A DNA stretch of 64,000 nucleotides. Source: RYN-230 sp963837515. GTDB taxonomy: Bacteria; Actinomycetota; Actinomycetes; Streptosporangiales; Streptosporangiaceae. The stretch spans positions 1,240,001 through 1,304,000 of the forward strand of contig CAWINT010000002.1 in the NCBI GenBank assembly GCA_963837515.1. Reading direction: 5' to 3'. A program made the translations under genes and the position numbers. Positions 7,183-15,143 of the stretch are shown here, piece by piece. How positions within the stretch are numbered: the stretch's first letter is position 1; each line of letters begins with the position of its first letter. A model generated the notes under the pieces. That model searched no databases. It was given only the letters and a program-made list of their open reading frames with translations, and had not been told where the DNA came from.

Positions 7183-7670
7183 GGGGTCAGCGTACGCGTG
7201 CAGCCGTGGCCCAGGGGACAGGTTAGAAAGGCGGTATGGGATGGCAGTCTCCGGCTATTTGCGTCACTGCCGATGAATAAGCGTCAGGCTTAATCGCGAT
7301 GAACTTGTATGAACTCCTGCGGACTCCTCCTGGTCCCTTCTCGCCGACGCCGGGAAAGCAGGACCGATGGCACGATCCTCGGCGCATGGGGTCTCCCATC
7401 TCGGGCATCCTTGCTTGTCAGGGTGCCATCCGACTGCTGGGAGGCAGGCAGGCTTGAGTCTCAGCTGGCGTCAGTGAAGCTGCCGCTGCATTACAGGAAG
7501 CAAGATATTCGCTGTCGGCACGTTAATGGTAGACCGGGCGCGGTCTCGGTGCTCATAATGGCTGTCATGCCAGACAGGGGAAAGAGCGCATTAAATGGCA
7601 TCAGGTGGCAGCGGGGAATCATTGCCCGGCAGCGAATGGCACGGTGTGGGCGCCAGCGACGGAGGATGGC
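7183..7670. other. Gene-free stretch with candidate oriT hairpins
   Basis: No convincing gene is seen. Just before mobC are two perfect small inverted repeats: AGACCG/CGGTCT at 7531-7546 and CTGTC/GACAG at 7562-7577. The stretch is also richer in A+T than its surroundings. Origins of transfer usually lie immediately upstream of mobC and relaxase genes and contain such repeats beside the nick. The nick position cannot be read from the sequence. Confidence 0.35.
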
Positions 7671-8090
7671 ATGACGGGGACGCGGAGCGGGCCGCGGAGG
7701 ACCGGGACGCGGTCGCGGCGGCGGTCCCGGCAGCCCGTCCGGCGGGTGCGCAGCGTGCGGTTCGGGCTCACCGAGGAGGAGTACGGCGAAGTGGGCGAGG
7801 CTGCCGCGCAGGCCGGGATGGCCAAGGGCGCCTACGCGGCCCACGCGACGCTGGCGGCGGCGCGGGGGTTGATGAACCCGGCCGATGCGCCGGCCCGGCA
7901 GGCGCTGACCGAGCTGATCCGCGCGGCCGGGCTGGTCCGGCGGATCGGGGTCAACTTGAACCAGGCGGTGGCGAAGCTGAACGCGACCGGGCAGCGGCCG
8001 GGGGAGCTGCTGCCCTACGCGGCGGAGTGCGCGCGGCGGGCGCAGCGGCTGGACGCGGCGGCCGAGGCGGTGCGGAGGCGGCTGCGGTGA
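7671..8090 (+). CDS. mobC: MobC-like relaxosome accessory protein
   Basis: The 139-residue protein has an Arg-rich N-terminus and a ribbon-helix-helix-like start (SVRFGLTEEEYGEVGEAAAQ). The MobC core follows: LTELIRAAGLVRRIGVNLNQAVAKLNATG. MobC proteins bind oriT and help the relaxase open the DNA strands. ATG 7671 is preferred for its ggagg site; an in-frame ATG at 7605 adds 22 unconserved residues. Its stop overlaps the relaxase GTG start (GTGA), so the two are co-translated. Confidence 0.8.
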   Translation: MTGTRSGPRRTGTRSRRRSRQPVRRVRSVRFGLTEEEYGEVGEAAAQAGMAKGAYAAHATLAAARGLMNPADAPARQALTELIRAAGLVRRIGVNLNQAVAKLNATGQRPGELLPYAAECARRAQRLDAAAEAVRRRLR

Positions 8091-9598
8091 TCGGCAAGGT
8101 GCTCCGCGGCCAGCAGCCCGCCGGGCTGATCCGGTACCTGTACGGGCCAGGCCGCCGCGAGGAACACCGCGACCCGCATCTCGTCGCCGGATGGCGGGAC
8201 CCGGCCGAACTGGAGCCAGCGATCCGCGCGAGCGGGCGCCGTGACTTCCGGCGGCTCACCGGATTGCTCACCCAGCCGCACACCGCCCTCGGCCCGCGGG
8301 GACTGGACCGCCCCGTGTGGCACTGCGTGGTCCGGGCCGCGCCGGGGGACCGGATGCTGTCCGATGCCGAGTGGGGGCACCTGGCGCGGGACATCATGGG
8401 CCGGACCGGGCTCGCGCCGTACGGCCAGGACGACGAGGCGGTCCGCTGGGTCGCGGTCCGGCACGCCCCGGATCACATCCACATCGTGGGGACGCTGGCC
8501 CGCCAGGACGGGACACGGCCCCAGTTCTGGAACGACTACTACCGGGTCCGCGAAGCCTGCCAGGCCGCCGAGGAACGGCACGGCCTGCGGCGCACTGCAC
8601 CGGGCGACCGCACCGCGGGACGCCGTCCCACTCGCGCGGAGCACGAGAAGGCCCGCCGGCAGGGACGGCCCGAAGCGCCCCGGATCACGCTCCGGCGGGC
8701 GGTCAGCCACCGCGGCGGCCGGAGCGGGCAGCGAGGAAGAATTCTTCGCCCGCCTCCGCGAGGCAGGCGTGCAGGTCCGCGCCCGGTACAGCACCCGCAA
8801 CCCGGGCCAGCTCACCGGCTACGCCGTCGCGCTGGCCGGCGACACCGCCCGGGCCGGGGGACCGGTGTGGTTCAGCGGCGGGAAGCTCGCCGCGGACCTG
8901 AGCCTGCCCAAGCTCCGCGCCCGCTGGGACGGCACCAGCACGCCAGGTCAGGCCCGCGCCCAGTTCACCCCGGAGGAGCGGAACGCGATCTGGGAGCACG
9001 CGGCCCGCACCGCCCACGAGGCCCGCGACCAGATCCGGCTGTGCGCCGCGACCGATCCGGCGGTCGCCGCAGACGTGGCCTGGGCGGCGTCGGACACGCT
9101 GCACGCGGCGGCGGCCGCGCTGGGCAGCCGGGTGATCCGCCAGGCCGCCGACTCCTACGCCCGCGCCGCCCGGGTCCCCTACGCGCGGATACCCCGGCCG
9201 ACCCCGGCGGGCACCAGCCTGCGCCAGACGGCCCGGCTGATGTCCCACGCCGCGCTCCTCGGCCAGAACCCCGCAGGCGCCCACACTGACCTGGTCACTC
9301 AGCTGGTCGCGCTGGTGGAGGCGATCATCGAGCTGCGGGAGGCGCAACGGCACGCCGCGCAGGCCACCGCCGCGCGCCGGGCCGCGGAGCACCTGCACGC
9401 CGAACGCAACGGTACGCCCGGCGGACGGAGACCCGGGCCGCCCGGTCGGCGCGGCTGGCCGCCGAGGACTTCCCGGTCTCGCCCTGGGCCGCCGCCGCTC
9501 GCCGCACTCCTGGGGCGTACCAGCCCGCCTGGACCGCGACCGGGCCAAGAGCCTCGCGCGGTCCCGCATCATCCCGGCCACGCGGACCCACCCGGTGA
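8087..9598 (+). pseudogene. HUH relaxase (mobilisation nickase), two frame changes
   Basis: Starting at GTG 8087 (VIGKVLRGQQPAGLIRYLYG), the product has the relaxase Tyr region and the HxH metal motif in RHAPDHIHIVGTLARQDG. It would nick oriT and lead the strand during transfer. Near 8716 the frame must change by +1 to continue as AAAGAGSEEEFFARLREAGV and STRNPGQLTGYAVALAGD. Near 9420 it must change back by -1 to give RLAAEDFPVSPWAAA, ending at TGA 9596-9598. Without these changes the protein loses its C-terminal two thirds. The two opposite one-base changes point to a decayed gene or local sequence errors; the N-terminal catalytic domain is intact. Confidence 0.75.
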
Positions 9599-9663
9599 CC
9601 CCGCCACGCCAGCGGCCACCGTGCGAAGCAACACCCGGAGAAGCAGGGAAGAGGCGACATGAC

Positions 9664-9873
9664 GTGCAGGCCTACACGGTCGAGCAGGTAGCGGAGATGC
9701 TGCACATCGGGCGGGACAAGGTCTATTGCCTGCTCCGTACCGGCCAGCTGCGCAGCATGAAGATCGGCAAGCTGCGCCGGATCACCGACCGGCACCTGGC
9801 CGAGTTCGTCGCCTCCCTCGAAACTCCGCCCAGCCACCGCGACGGCCACCACAACGTCGGCACGGCGCGGTAG
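9664..9873 (+). CDS. xis: Excisionase (helix-turn-helix, MerR/Xis-like)
   Basis: The 69-residue protein is a single DNA-binding domain of the excisionase type: YTVEQVAEMLHIGRDKVYCL, then LLRTGQLRSMKIGKLRRITDRHL. Such proteins bend the attachment region so the integrase excises the element. GTG 9664 is chosen because the domain begins at the following residues; an ATG at 9659 is out of frame. It lies 35 bases before the integrase start, the usual xis-int pair of tRNA-targeting actinobacterial elements. Confidence 0.85.
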   Translation: MQAYTVEQVAEMLHIGRDKVYCLLRTGQLRSMKIGKLRRITDRHLAEFVASLETPPSHRDGHHNVGTAR

Positions 9874-9908
9874 GACCAGACCAGGCACACCATTAGGAGG
9901 AAAGACCG

Positions 9909-11048
9909 ATGAAAATGATCATTGGGAAGTACGAGGCCACCATCTACCCAGAAGGAGACGGCTACACCGGCGCGATCAGCCTCGGCTTCGACGCCGCGGG
10001 CAGACGCCAGCGGGTCAAGCGCAAGGGCCGGACCAAGGCCCAGGTCAAGGACAAGCTCCGCGAGGTCGTGGAGGATTTAGCAGCCGGGGTCACCGCCGCC
10101 GAGGGCTACACGGTCGCCGACGCCATCAGCGATTTCCTGGACCAGGGGATGAAGGGCAAGTCCCCGGAAACGGTCAGCAACTACCGCTCGCTGGCGGACC
10201 ATCACCTGATCCCGCAGCTCGGCGCGGCCAGGCTCAAGAAGCTGACCGCCGACGAGCTGGACGCGTGGATGGACGACCGGGCGGAGGAACTGTCCGGCCG
10301 GACGCTGCGGCTGATCCACCAGATCCTGGAACGCGCCATCCGGCACGCCCAGGCCCGCGACAAGGTCCGCCGCAACGTCGCCAGCCTGATCCTCGTCCCC
10401 GAGGGCCAGGAAGGCCGCCCGTCCAAGGCCATGACCCTGGACCAGGCCGTCCAGCTACTGGACCAGGCAGGGCCCGGGCAGCCAGCACCGGCTGGCCGCC
10501 TACGTGGTCGTGTCCCTGCTGGCCGGGGTCCGCACCGAGGAGGCACGAGCCCTCCGGTGGTCCGAGGTGGACCTGGACCAGGCACGGTGGCCGTATATCG
10601 GTCCGTGCGGGCCAAGGGTGACACCAAGACCCGCAAGAGCCGTCGCCTGCTCAAACTCCCCACCAGGGCAACCGAGGCGCTGAAGGAGCACCGCAAGCGG
10701 CAAGCCGCCGAACGGCTCCAGGCCGGTCGAAACTGGCAGGACCACGACCTGGTCTTCTGCCGGGAGGACGGCACTCCGCTGGACCGCTGGCAGGTCCGCC
10801 GCGAGTTCGCCGTCATCACCACGGCCGCCGGGCTGGGGGAAACCTGGGCACCACGGGAGCTGCGGCACTCGTTCGTGTCCATCCTGTCCGCCAGCGGCGT
10901 CCGCATCGAGGACATCAGCGACCTGGTCGGCCACAGCGGCACGACGGTCACCGAGTCCGTCTACCGCCACGAGATACGGCCCGCGCTCACCACCGGCGCC
11001 ACGGCCATGAACAAGATCCTCAGCAAGAAGCGGGCCAGAACGGCCTAA
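9909..11048 (+). pseudogene. int: Tyrosine integrase of the element, catalytic region locally out of frame
   Basis: ATG 9909 (aggaggaaag site) opens a 379-codon frame with no stop. It has an arm-binding domain (residues ~1-60), a core-binding domain (~67-150) and a catalytic domain ending RELRHSFVSILSASGVRIED, LVGHSGTTVTE and VYRHEIRP with the nucleophilic Tyr. Between about 10467 and 10587 this frame gives a Gly/Pro/Arg-rich string. The adjacent frame there gives LAAYVVVSLLAGVRTEEARALRW, the conserved block with the first catalytic Arg. A +1 change followed by a -1 change thus replaces about 40 residues including that Arg. As written, the enzyme should be inactive; its family is the integrase type used by tRNA-inserted actinobacterial elements. 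Confidence 0.8.
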
Positions 11049-11104
11049 CCCGGCCGCAACGGCCTAACCTGTCACGCAACGACACCAGAAAGCACCAACT
11101 AGGG

Positions 11105-11124
11105 TGGCTCCCCGTCTGGCTCCC
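11105..11124 (+). promoter_or_regulatory. Two TGGCTCCC repeats inside the right end: candidate arm sites
   Basis: The word TGGCTCCC at 11105-11112 and 11117-11124 lies about 60 bases inside attR, in the same orientation as the four copies beside attL. Confidence 0.5.
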
Positions 11125-11134
11125 GAAGATCAAA

Positions 11135-11165
11135 AAGGGGCCCGGGCCTGGACCCGAAACCCCTT
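11135..11165 (+). terminator. Possible terminator after the integrase
   Basis: AAGGGG (11135-11140) pairs with CCCCTT (11160-11165), with a further CGGG/CCCG pair inside. It lies between the integrase and the opposing tRNA gene. Confidence 0.4.
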
Positions 11166-11181
11166 CTGACCTGGCAACTCC

Positions 11182-11258
11182 TGGTCGGGACGGCCGGATT
11201 TGAACCGGCGACCCCTTGACCCCCAGTCAAGTGCGCTGCCAAACTGCGCTACGTCCCG
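11182..11258 (-). tRNA. tRNA-Pro (anticodon GGG)
   Basis: On the minus strand the sequence from 11258 folds as a cloverleaf. Acceptor CGGGACG pairs with CGTCCCG, the D-arm has GCGC/GCGC, and the anticodon stem CTTGA/TCAAG carries loop CTGGGGG (anticodon GGG). The T-arm is CCGG-TTCAAAT-CCGG. Discriminator A and an encoded CCA (11184-11182) follow. Its 3' half is the integration site of the element on its left, and the insertion keeps the tRNA intact. Confidence 0.95.
11184..11226 (-). repeat. attR: Right attachment site inside tRNA-Pro
   Basis: These 43 bases match 3314-3356 exactly and run from the anticodon loop to the CCA end of the tRNA-Pro gene. Beyond 11226 the two copies diverge. Confidence 0.9.
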
Positions 11259-11511
11259 TTGCCAGGGGTCAGCCTACAGGATTCCCCGGCCCGCCGTTCA
11301 CCGCCGCGGGCCCCGCCCAGCCACAGGATCCCGCCCAGTCCCGGCCGCCAGAACACGCCAGATAGCGCCAGATAGCGCCTGGGCCGCCGCCAGGCGCCAC
11401 ATCCACCTCAGCAGCCGTCGGCCGGAGCAGTGCCCGGGCCCCATCCTGGGTATGCACTCAAAGAGGGCATGTCCCGATTACCGGCGCCTACCGGCCCAAG
11501 AGGGTGAGCAC

Positions 11512-12171
11512 ATGCAACCAGAACGAACCCGTGGGTACGAACCGCCGCCCGGCGAAGCCAGCCCCAGCGGCGACGCGTGGCAGCGGACCGAATCCCAAGC
11601 CAGCGGCGACGCGTGGCAGCGGACTCTGGGGACCCGGACCTGGCAGGCATCCATGGCCGTCGGGATCCTGACGCTGATCCTCGGGATCATCGTGACCTTC
11701 CACCCGAGCGGCTCGCTGACCGTCGTCGCCGTGTTGCTGGGCGTGCTGCTGATCATCTCCGGGATCTTCCACCTGATCCGGGTGTTCGACGCAGCCGAAC
11801 CGCACCGGGTCTGGCTGGGCATCGCCGGCCTGGTGTTCATCGTGGCCGGGGTGGTGCTGATCCGCCACCTGAACCTCACCCTGGCGCTGATCGGGCTGCT
11901 GATCGGGATCGACTGGATCATCCAGGGCGTGGTGTCGCTGGTCGCCGCGATCGCCGGCGGTCCCAGGGAGGGACGCGTCTGGTGGGGCTTCTTCGGCGTG
12001 GTCAGCCTCATCGCCGGGATCGTCGTCGTGGCCGCCCCGCTGTCCTCGGTCACCGTGCTCGCCGTGTTGATCGGCATGTGGTTCGTGGTCATGGGGCTGC
12101 TGGAGGTGATCGGGTCCTTCATGCTTCGCCGCGCCTCCAGTAGCGCCCGGATGACCAGCGTCAGAGCGTGA
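11512..12171 (+). CDS. HdeD/DUF308-family membrane protein
   Basis: The 219-residue protein has a hydrophilic N-terminus of ~45 residues and then six hydrophobic helices typical of HdeD-like proteins (MAVGILTLILGIIVTFHPSG, AVLLGVLLIISGIFHLIRVF, LIGLLIGIDWIIQGVVSLVA and others). Members sit in the cytoplasmic membrane and are linked to acid or stress tolerance in some bacteria; the role here is not known. ATG 11512 has a gagggtga site. The N-terminus contains an exact duplication of SGDAWQRT, with matching 24-base DNA repeats at about 11568 and 11600. The 3' end overlaps the convergent VOC gene by 11 bases. Confidence 0.85.
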   Translation: MQPERTRGYEPPPGEASPSGDAWQRTESQASGDAWQRTLGTRTWQASMAVGILTLILGIIVTFHPSGSLTVVAVLLGVLLIISGIFHLIRVFDAAEPHRVWLGIAGLVFIVAGVVLIRHLNLTLALIGLLIGIDWIIQGVVSLVAAIAGGPREGRVWWGFFGVVSLIAGIVVVAAPLSSVTVLAVLIGMWFVVMGLLEVIGSFMLRRASSSARMTSVRA

Positions 12172-12631
12172 GCGGGCGGATCGGCGACGCGAGCAGCGAG
12201 GGGTCGCTGCGCCAGTCCACCCCGGGGACGTCCACGTACAGCTCGATCTCGTTGCCGTCCGGGTCGGTGATGTAAAGACTGTGCGTGACGGTGTGGTCGC
12301 TGGCCCCCACCACGTTGACCTGGTGGGCCTCCAGGGTGGCCAGGGCGCCGCGCAGCTCGTCGTCGCTGTCGCCGACCTTGAGCCCGAAGTGGTACAGGCC
12401 GACCCGCCGCCCCGGCGGGAGCCCGGCCGCGTCCTCGCCCACCTCGATCAACAGCAGTTCGTGGTGGGTCCGTCCGGACGGGGCGGAGAACGCCGCGGCG
12501 CGGAATGGCTGGGGCCCGTCCGCGGGGCCACCCATGATCTGCCGCCAGCCCAGCACGTCGCGGTAGAAGGCCGCGGAACGGTCGAGGTTACGCACGTAGA
12601 GAACCAGGTGGCCGAGTTCCTTGATTTCCAT
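12161..12631 (-). CDS. VOC-family (glyoxalase/extradiol dioxygenase-like) protein
   Basis: The 156-residue protein covers two beta-alpha-beta-beta-beta halves. It starts ELGHLVLYVRNLDRSAAFYRDVLGW, has GLYHFGLKVGD in the middle and ends SLYITDPDGNEIELYVDVPG. The metal ligands expected in this fold are visible: His in LGHLVLYV, His in GLYHFGL and Glu in GNEIELY. The DPDGN/ELY ending resembles catechol-2,3-dioxygenase-type members. The substrate cannot be named. The 3' end overlaps the convergent HdeD-like gene. Confidence 0.82.
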   Translation of the reverse strand: MEIKELGHLVLYVRNLDRSAAFYRDVLGWRQIMGGPADGPQPFRAAAFSAPSGRTHHELLLIEVGEDAAGLPPGRRVGLYHFGLKVGDSDDELRGALATLEAHQVNVVGASDHTVTHSLYITDPDGNEIELYVDVPGVDWRSDPSLLASPIRPLTL

Positions 12632-12770
12632 CGCGGTGCTCCAGGTGACGATCCGGGCTGAGACGGCGGTTGCGCTGCGAGGCGTGAGGATGCCATTCCC
12701 TCATCTCTCGCACGTCCAGCTCAACCGGGAGACCAGCTCGTATATGCCCGCCGCCGCGACCCCGCTAACC

Positions 12771-12803
12771 CTGCCCGCCCAGGCCGGCGGCCTGGGCGGG
12801 CAG
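12771..12803 (-). terminator. Terminator after the beta-helix gene
   Basis: A perfect 15-bp GC stem (12771-12785 with 12789-12803) with a three-base loop lies 17 bases beyond the stop of the minus-strand gene at 12821. Confidence 0.75.
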
Positions 12804-12820
12804 GGGCCGGGAAGCGGGGA

Positions 12821-13945
12821 TCAGGCGACCTTGACCTTGACCCGGACCCGGTGGAACCGGTTGCCGGTGATGTGGGCGTGGATCCGCCCGTTCAGGTAGA
12901 TACCGAACCAGTTGTCGTGGATGTAGTTGCCCCGGATGTACACCCGGATGACCGACGAGCTGCCGACCAGGATGCCGGTGGTGTGCCGGTCCGGCACGGC
13001 GATGACCGGCGGCGCCAGCCCGATCGGGTCGCCGCGCAGGTTGTTGGTGCCGATCACGTTGCCTGCGATCAGGTTGTCGTTCAGGTTCTGGTTGGCCATG
13101 TGGGCGTGGATGGTGACCCCGGAGAGCCCGTTGCCGCGGATGACGTTGTCCAGCACGGCGTTCCCGGATACCCGTTCCTTGGGCACCTCGGAGGCGATGA
13201 CCACGCCGGCCCCGGGCGACTTCTTGCTCAGCCCGTTGAACTCGATCACGTTGTGCCGCACCAGGTTGCCCCATACCCCGGCGGTGGAGTGCCCGGCGAT
13301 GATCACCCCGCAGCCGCCCGGGTTGTCTCGCGCGATGTTCCAGGTGACCGCGTTGTGCCAGGTCGGGCCCTCGTCGTCGGCGATGTAGAAGCCGCCGCCC
13401 TGGTTGTGCTCGGAGATGTTGCGCGTGGCCAGCGAGTCACTGGTGCCGTTGAAGTCCACCCCGGTGCTCCCGTTGTGCATCAGCACATTGCGGGAGACGA
13501 GGATGTGCCGGCTGCGCGCCACCAGGATCGCGTCGAACCCGGCGTTGACGACCCGGAAGCCGGACACCGTGACGTTCCGGGTGCGGTACACGACCACCCC
13601 ACTGCCGCCCGGCAGCTGCTTGCTCACCGGCTTCTGCCCGCGGGCGTCGATCGTCGCGCCGTGGCCGAGCAGGGACAGCGGCTTGGTGATCACCGCCTGG
13701 GTGCGGTAAGTGCCCGGGCAGACCACAACGGTGCCACCGGCCCGCACGGCCGCGATGCCCTGGTTGATGGCCCGGTACCGGGCTGACCCGCAGGACCGGT
13801 CGGAACCGTGCGCGGAGCCGTGCGGGGACACGTAAACTCTGGCGGCGGCGCCGTAGGCGGCGGTCGCCGCACTCGCCCCGGCCAGCGGGACCACGGCCGC
13901 CCCGGCGGCCGCGAACCCGGCGAGCGCCCTTGTCAGTATGCGCAT
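12821..13945 (-). CDS. Secreted right-handed parallel beta-helix protein
   Basis: The 374-residue protein begins with a signal peptide (MRILTRALAGFAAAGAAVVP, cleavage near ASAATA). It continues with RVYVSPHGSAHGSDRSCGSA and AGGTVVVCPGTYRTQAVITK, the standard opening of pectate-lyase-like beta-helix proteins. Regular turns follow, rich in N, G and V (ILVSRNVLMHNGSTGVDF, IRGNYIHDNWFGIYLNGR), the ladder asparagines of NosD/PbH1 repeats. It is presumably exported and binds or cuts a polysaccharide, but no catalytic residues can be assigned with confidence. It stands alone between divergent and convergent neighbours. Confidence 0.85.
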   Translation of the reverse strand: MRILTRALAGFAAAGAAVVPLAGASAATAAYGAAARVYVSPHGSAHGSDRSCGSARYRAINQGIAAVRAGGTVVVCPGTYRTQAVITKPLSLLGHGATIDARGQKPVSKQLPGGSGVVVYRTRNVTVSGFRVVNAGFDAILVARSRHILVSRNVLMHNGSTGVDFNGTSDSLATRNISEHNQGGGFYIADDEGPTWHNAVTWNIARDNPGGCGVIIAGHSTAGVWGNLVRHNVIEFNGLSKKSPGAGVVIASEVPKERVSGNAVLDNVIRGNGLSGVTIHAHMANQNLNDNLIAGNVIGTNNLRGDPIGLAPPVIAVPDRHTTGILVGSSSVIRVYIRGNYIHDNWFGIYLNGRIHAHITGNRFHRVRVKVKVA

Positions 13946-14180
13946 TCTCTACCCCCTGTTGGACACTCACGGTGAGTAGTCCATTACGGCAGGTAGCGTA
14001 GCCCCGGCGGCCCCGGGCGGCCTGGAACCCGGGCTGACGCGCGCGCCGCTGACCAGGGCTTGGCCGGCCGCCCGAACCAGGGGCACCATGCGTCATGATT
14101 CTTCGTTATCCAGGCGGGTAAGGCAGCAGTCGCCGGCTGGGCCCAGCCGGAGCGGCCTCGGACAAGACGGAGCAACAGGG

Positions 14181-15092
14181 ATGACGGCACCGGGACCGGG
14201 CTGGGACGGCGGTGCGGCCGAGCCCTGGGCCGCCCAGTTCGGCCACGATTCGCCGACCGTGCCGCTGGCCTACGGCTCCGCCCCGGCTGTCCCCGAGGCC
14301 GGCCCGGACGGCGGGTACGGCGGCGGGGACTGGTATCCGCCGTCCGCACCGCCCCGGCCGCGCCGCTGGTGGCGGCGGCTGCGGCGGCTGGCCGGGACGC
14401 TGATCGTGCTGGTGGTGCTGCTGGCCGTGGCGGTCGGCGTGCTGTTCCTGATCACCCCGTCGGTGGCGGACGCGCCGCAGCGGGCCCAGGCCATCGACCG
14501 GGCCCACCACGTCGCCTACCCGGGACCGCCGGTGCCGCCGCTGTTCGCCGAGTCCCTGGTGGCCACCGAGGACCACCGGTTCTACTCCGAGCCGGGCGTG
14601 GACCTGCTGGCCATCGCCCGGGTCGGCGCGGCCTACGTCACCCGGCGCGGTGACCAGGGCGGCGCCACCCTGTACCAGCAGCTGGCCAAGATGCTCTACC
14701 GGCCCGGCGACGGCGGGCTGCGCACCCAGGGCGAGGAAGCGATCCTCGGCGTCAAGCTCGATCTGAGCTACCCGAAGGCGGAGATCCTGCGGATGTACGC
14801 GGACATCGCCTACTTCGGCCACGGGTACTACGGGCTGGCCCAGGCGAGCTGCGGCTACTTCGGCACCGTCCCGGCGGGCCTGACGCTCCCGGAGGCGGCC
14901 ACCCTGGCGGGCCTGGTGCAGGGGCCCACGCTGGACGACCCGATCGACCATTACGCCCAGGGCCGCGCCCGCGAGGCGCACGTGCTGCTCCGGCTGGTAG
15001 CCACCGGCAAGATCACCGCGAGCCAGTGGGCGGCCGCCTACGCGCGCCCGCTGCACCTGGTCGGCGGGCCCGGCACCAACTGCCGGGCCTGA
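14181..15092 (+). CDS. GT51 monofunctional peptidoglycan glycosyltransferase
   Basis: The 303-residue protein has a Pro/Gly-rich cytoplasmic head, one membrane anchor (LIVLVVLLAVAVGVLFLIT) and a GT51 domain. The catalytic-Glu motif is LVATEDHRFYSEPGVD. GGATLYQQLAKMLYRPGDG, with the usual STITQQL changed to ATLYQQL, and YADIAYFGHGYYGLAQAS follow. Such enzymes polymerise lipid II outside the membrane. No transpeptidase domain follows, so it is monofunctional. ATG 14181 is chosen because earlier residues look unconserved; ATG 14088 would add 31. Confidence 0.82.
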   Translation: MTAPGPGWDGGAAEPWAAQFGHDSPTVPLAYGSAPAVPEAGPDGGYGGGDWYPPSAPPRPRRWWRRLRRLAGTLIVLVVLLAVAVGVLFLITPSVADAPQRAQAIDRAHHVAYPGPPVPPLFAESLVATEDHRFYSEPGVDLLAIARVGAAYVTRRGDQGGATLYQQLAKMLYRPGDGGLRTQGEEAILGVKLDLSYPKAEILRMYADIAYFGHGYYGLAQASCGYFGTVPAGLTLPEAATLAGLVQGPTLDDPIDHYAQGRAREAHVLLRLVATGKITASQWAAAYARPLHLVGGPGTNCRA

Positions 15093-15127
15093 GGCCGTCC
15101 GCCGGGCTACCCCCCGGCCCTCAGGCC
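15086..15127. terminator. Bidirectional terminator between convergent genes
   Basis: GGCCTGAGGCCG at 15086-15097 pairs with 15115-15127 apart from one bulged C. The glycosyltransferase stop codon lies in the left arm. GtrA transcription ends from the other side. Confidence 0.65.
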
Positions 15128-15143
15128 GGCTCCCTGACCTTGC

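Larger units (their letters stand above)
3314..11226. mobile_element. Integrative mobilizable element in the tRNA-Pro(GGG) gene
   Basis: A perfect 43-bp direct repeat (3314-3356 and 11184-11226) matches the 3' half of the tRNA-Pro gene at the right end. Next to that end lie an excisionase and a tyrosine integrase, the usual order for tRNA-targeting actinobacterial elements. The cargo is a toxin-antitoxin pair, lone antitoxin-like genes and a GntR regulator. A MobC-like protein and an HUH relaxase suggest mobilisation. I see no replication initiator, no FtsK/TraB-like DNA pump and no type IV secretion genes, so it is better called mobilizable than conjugative. Integrase and relaxase both carry frame changes, so present activity is doubtful. 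Confidence 0.87.

Noticed and set aside
7309..7674. 121-codon frame before mobC.
   Set aside because: No family features, poor start and unusual composition; the stretch looks non-coding and may hold oriT.
12851..13786. 311-codon frame opposite the beta-helix gene.
   Set aside because: Composition is a mirror of the real gene, with no recognisable domain and no ribosome-binding site.
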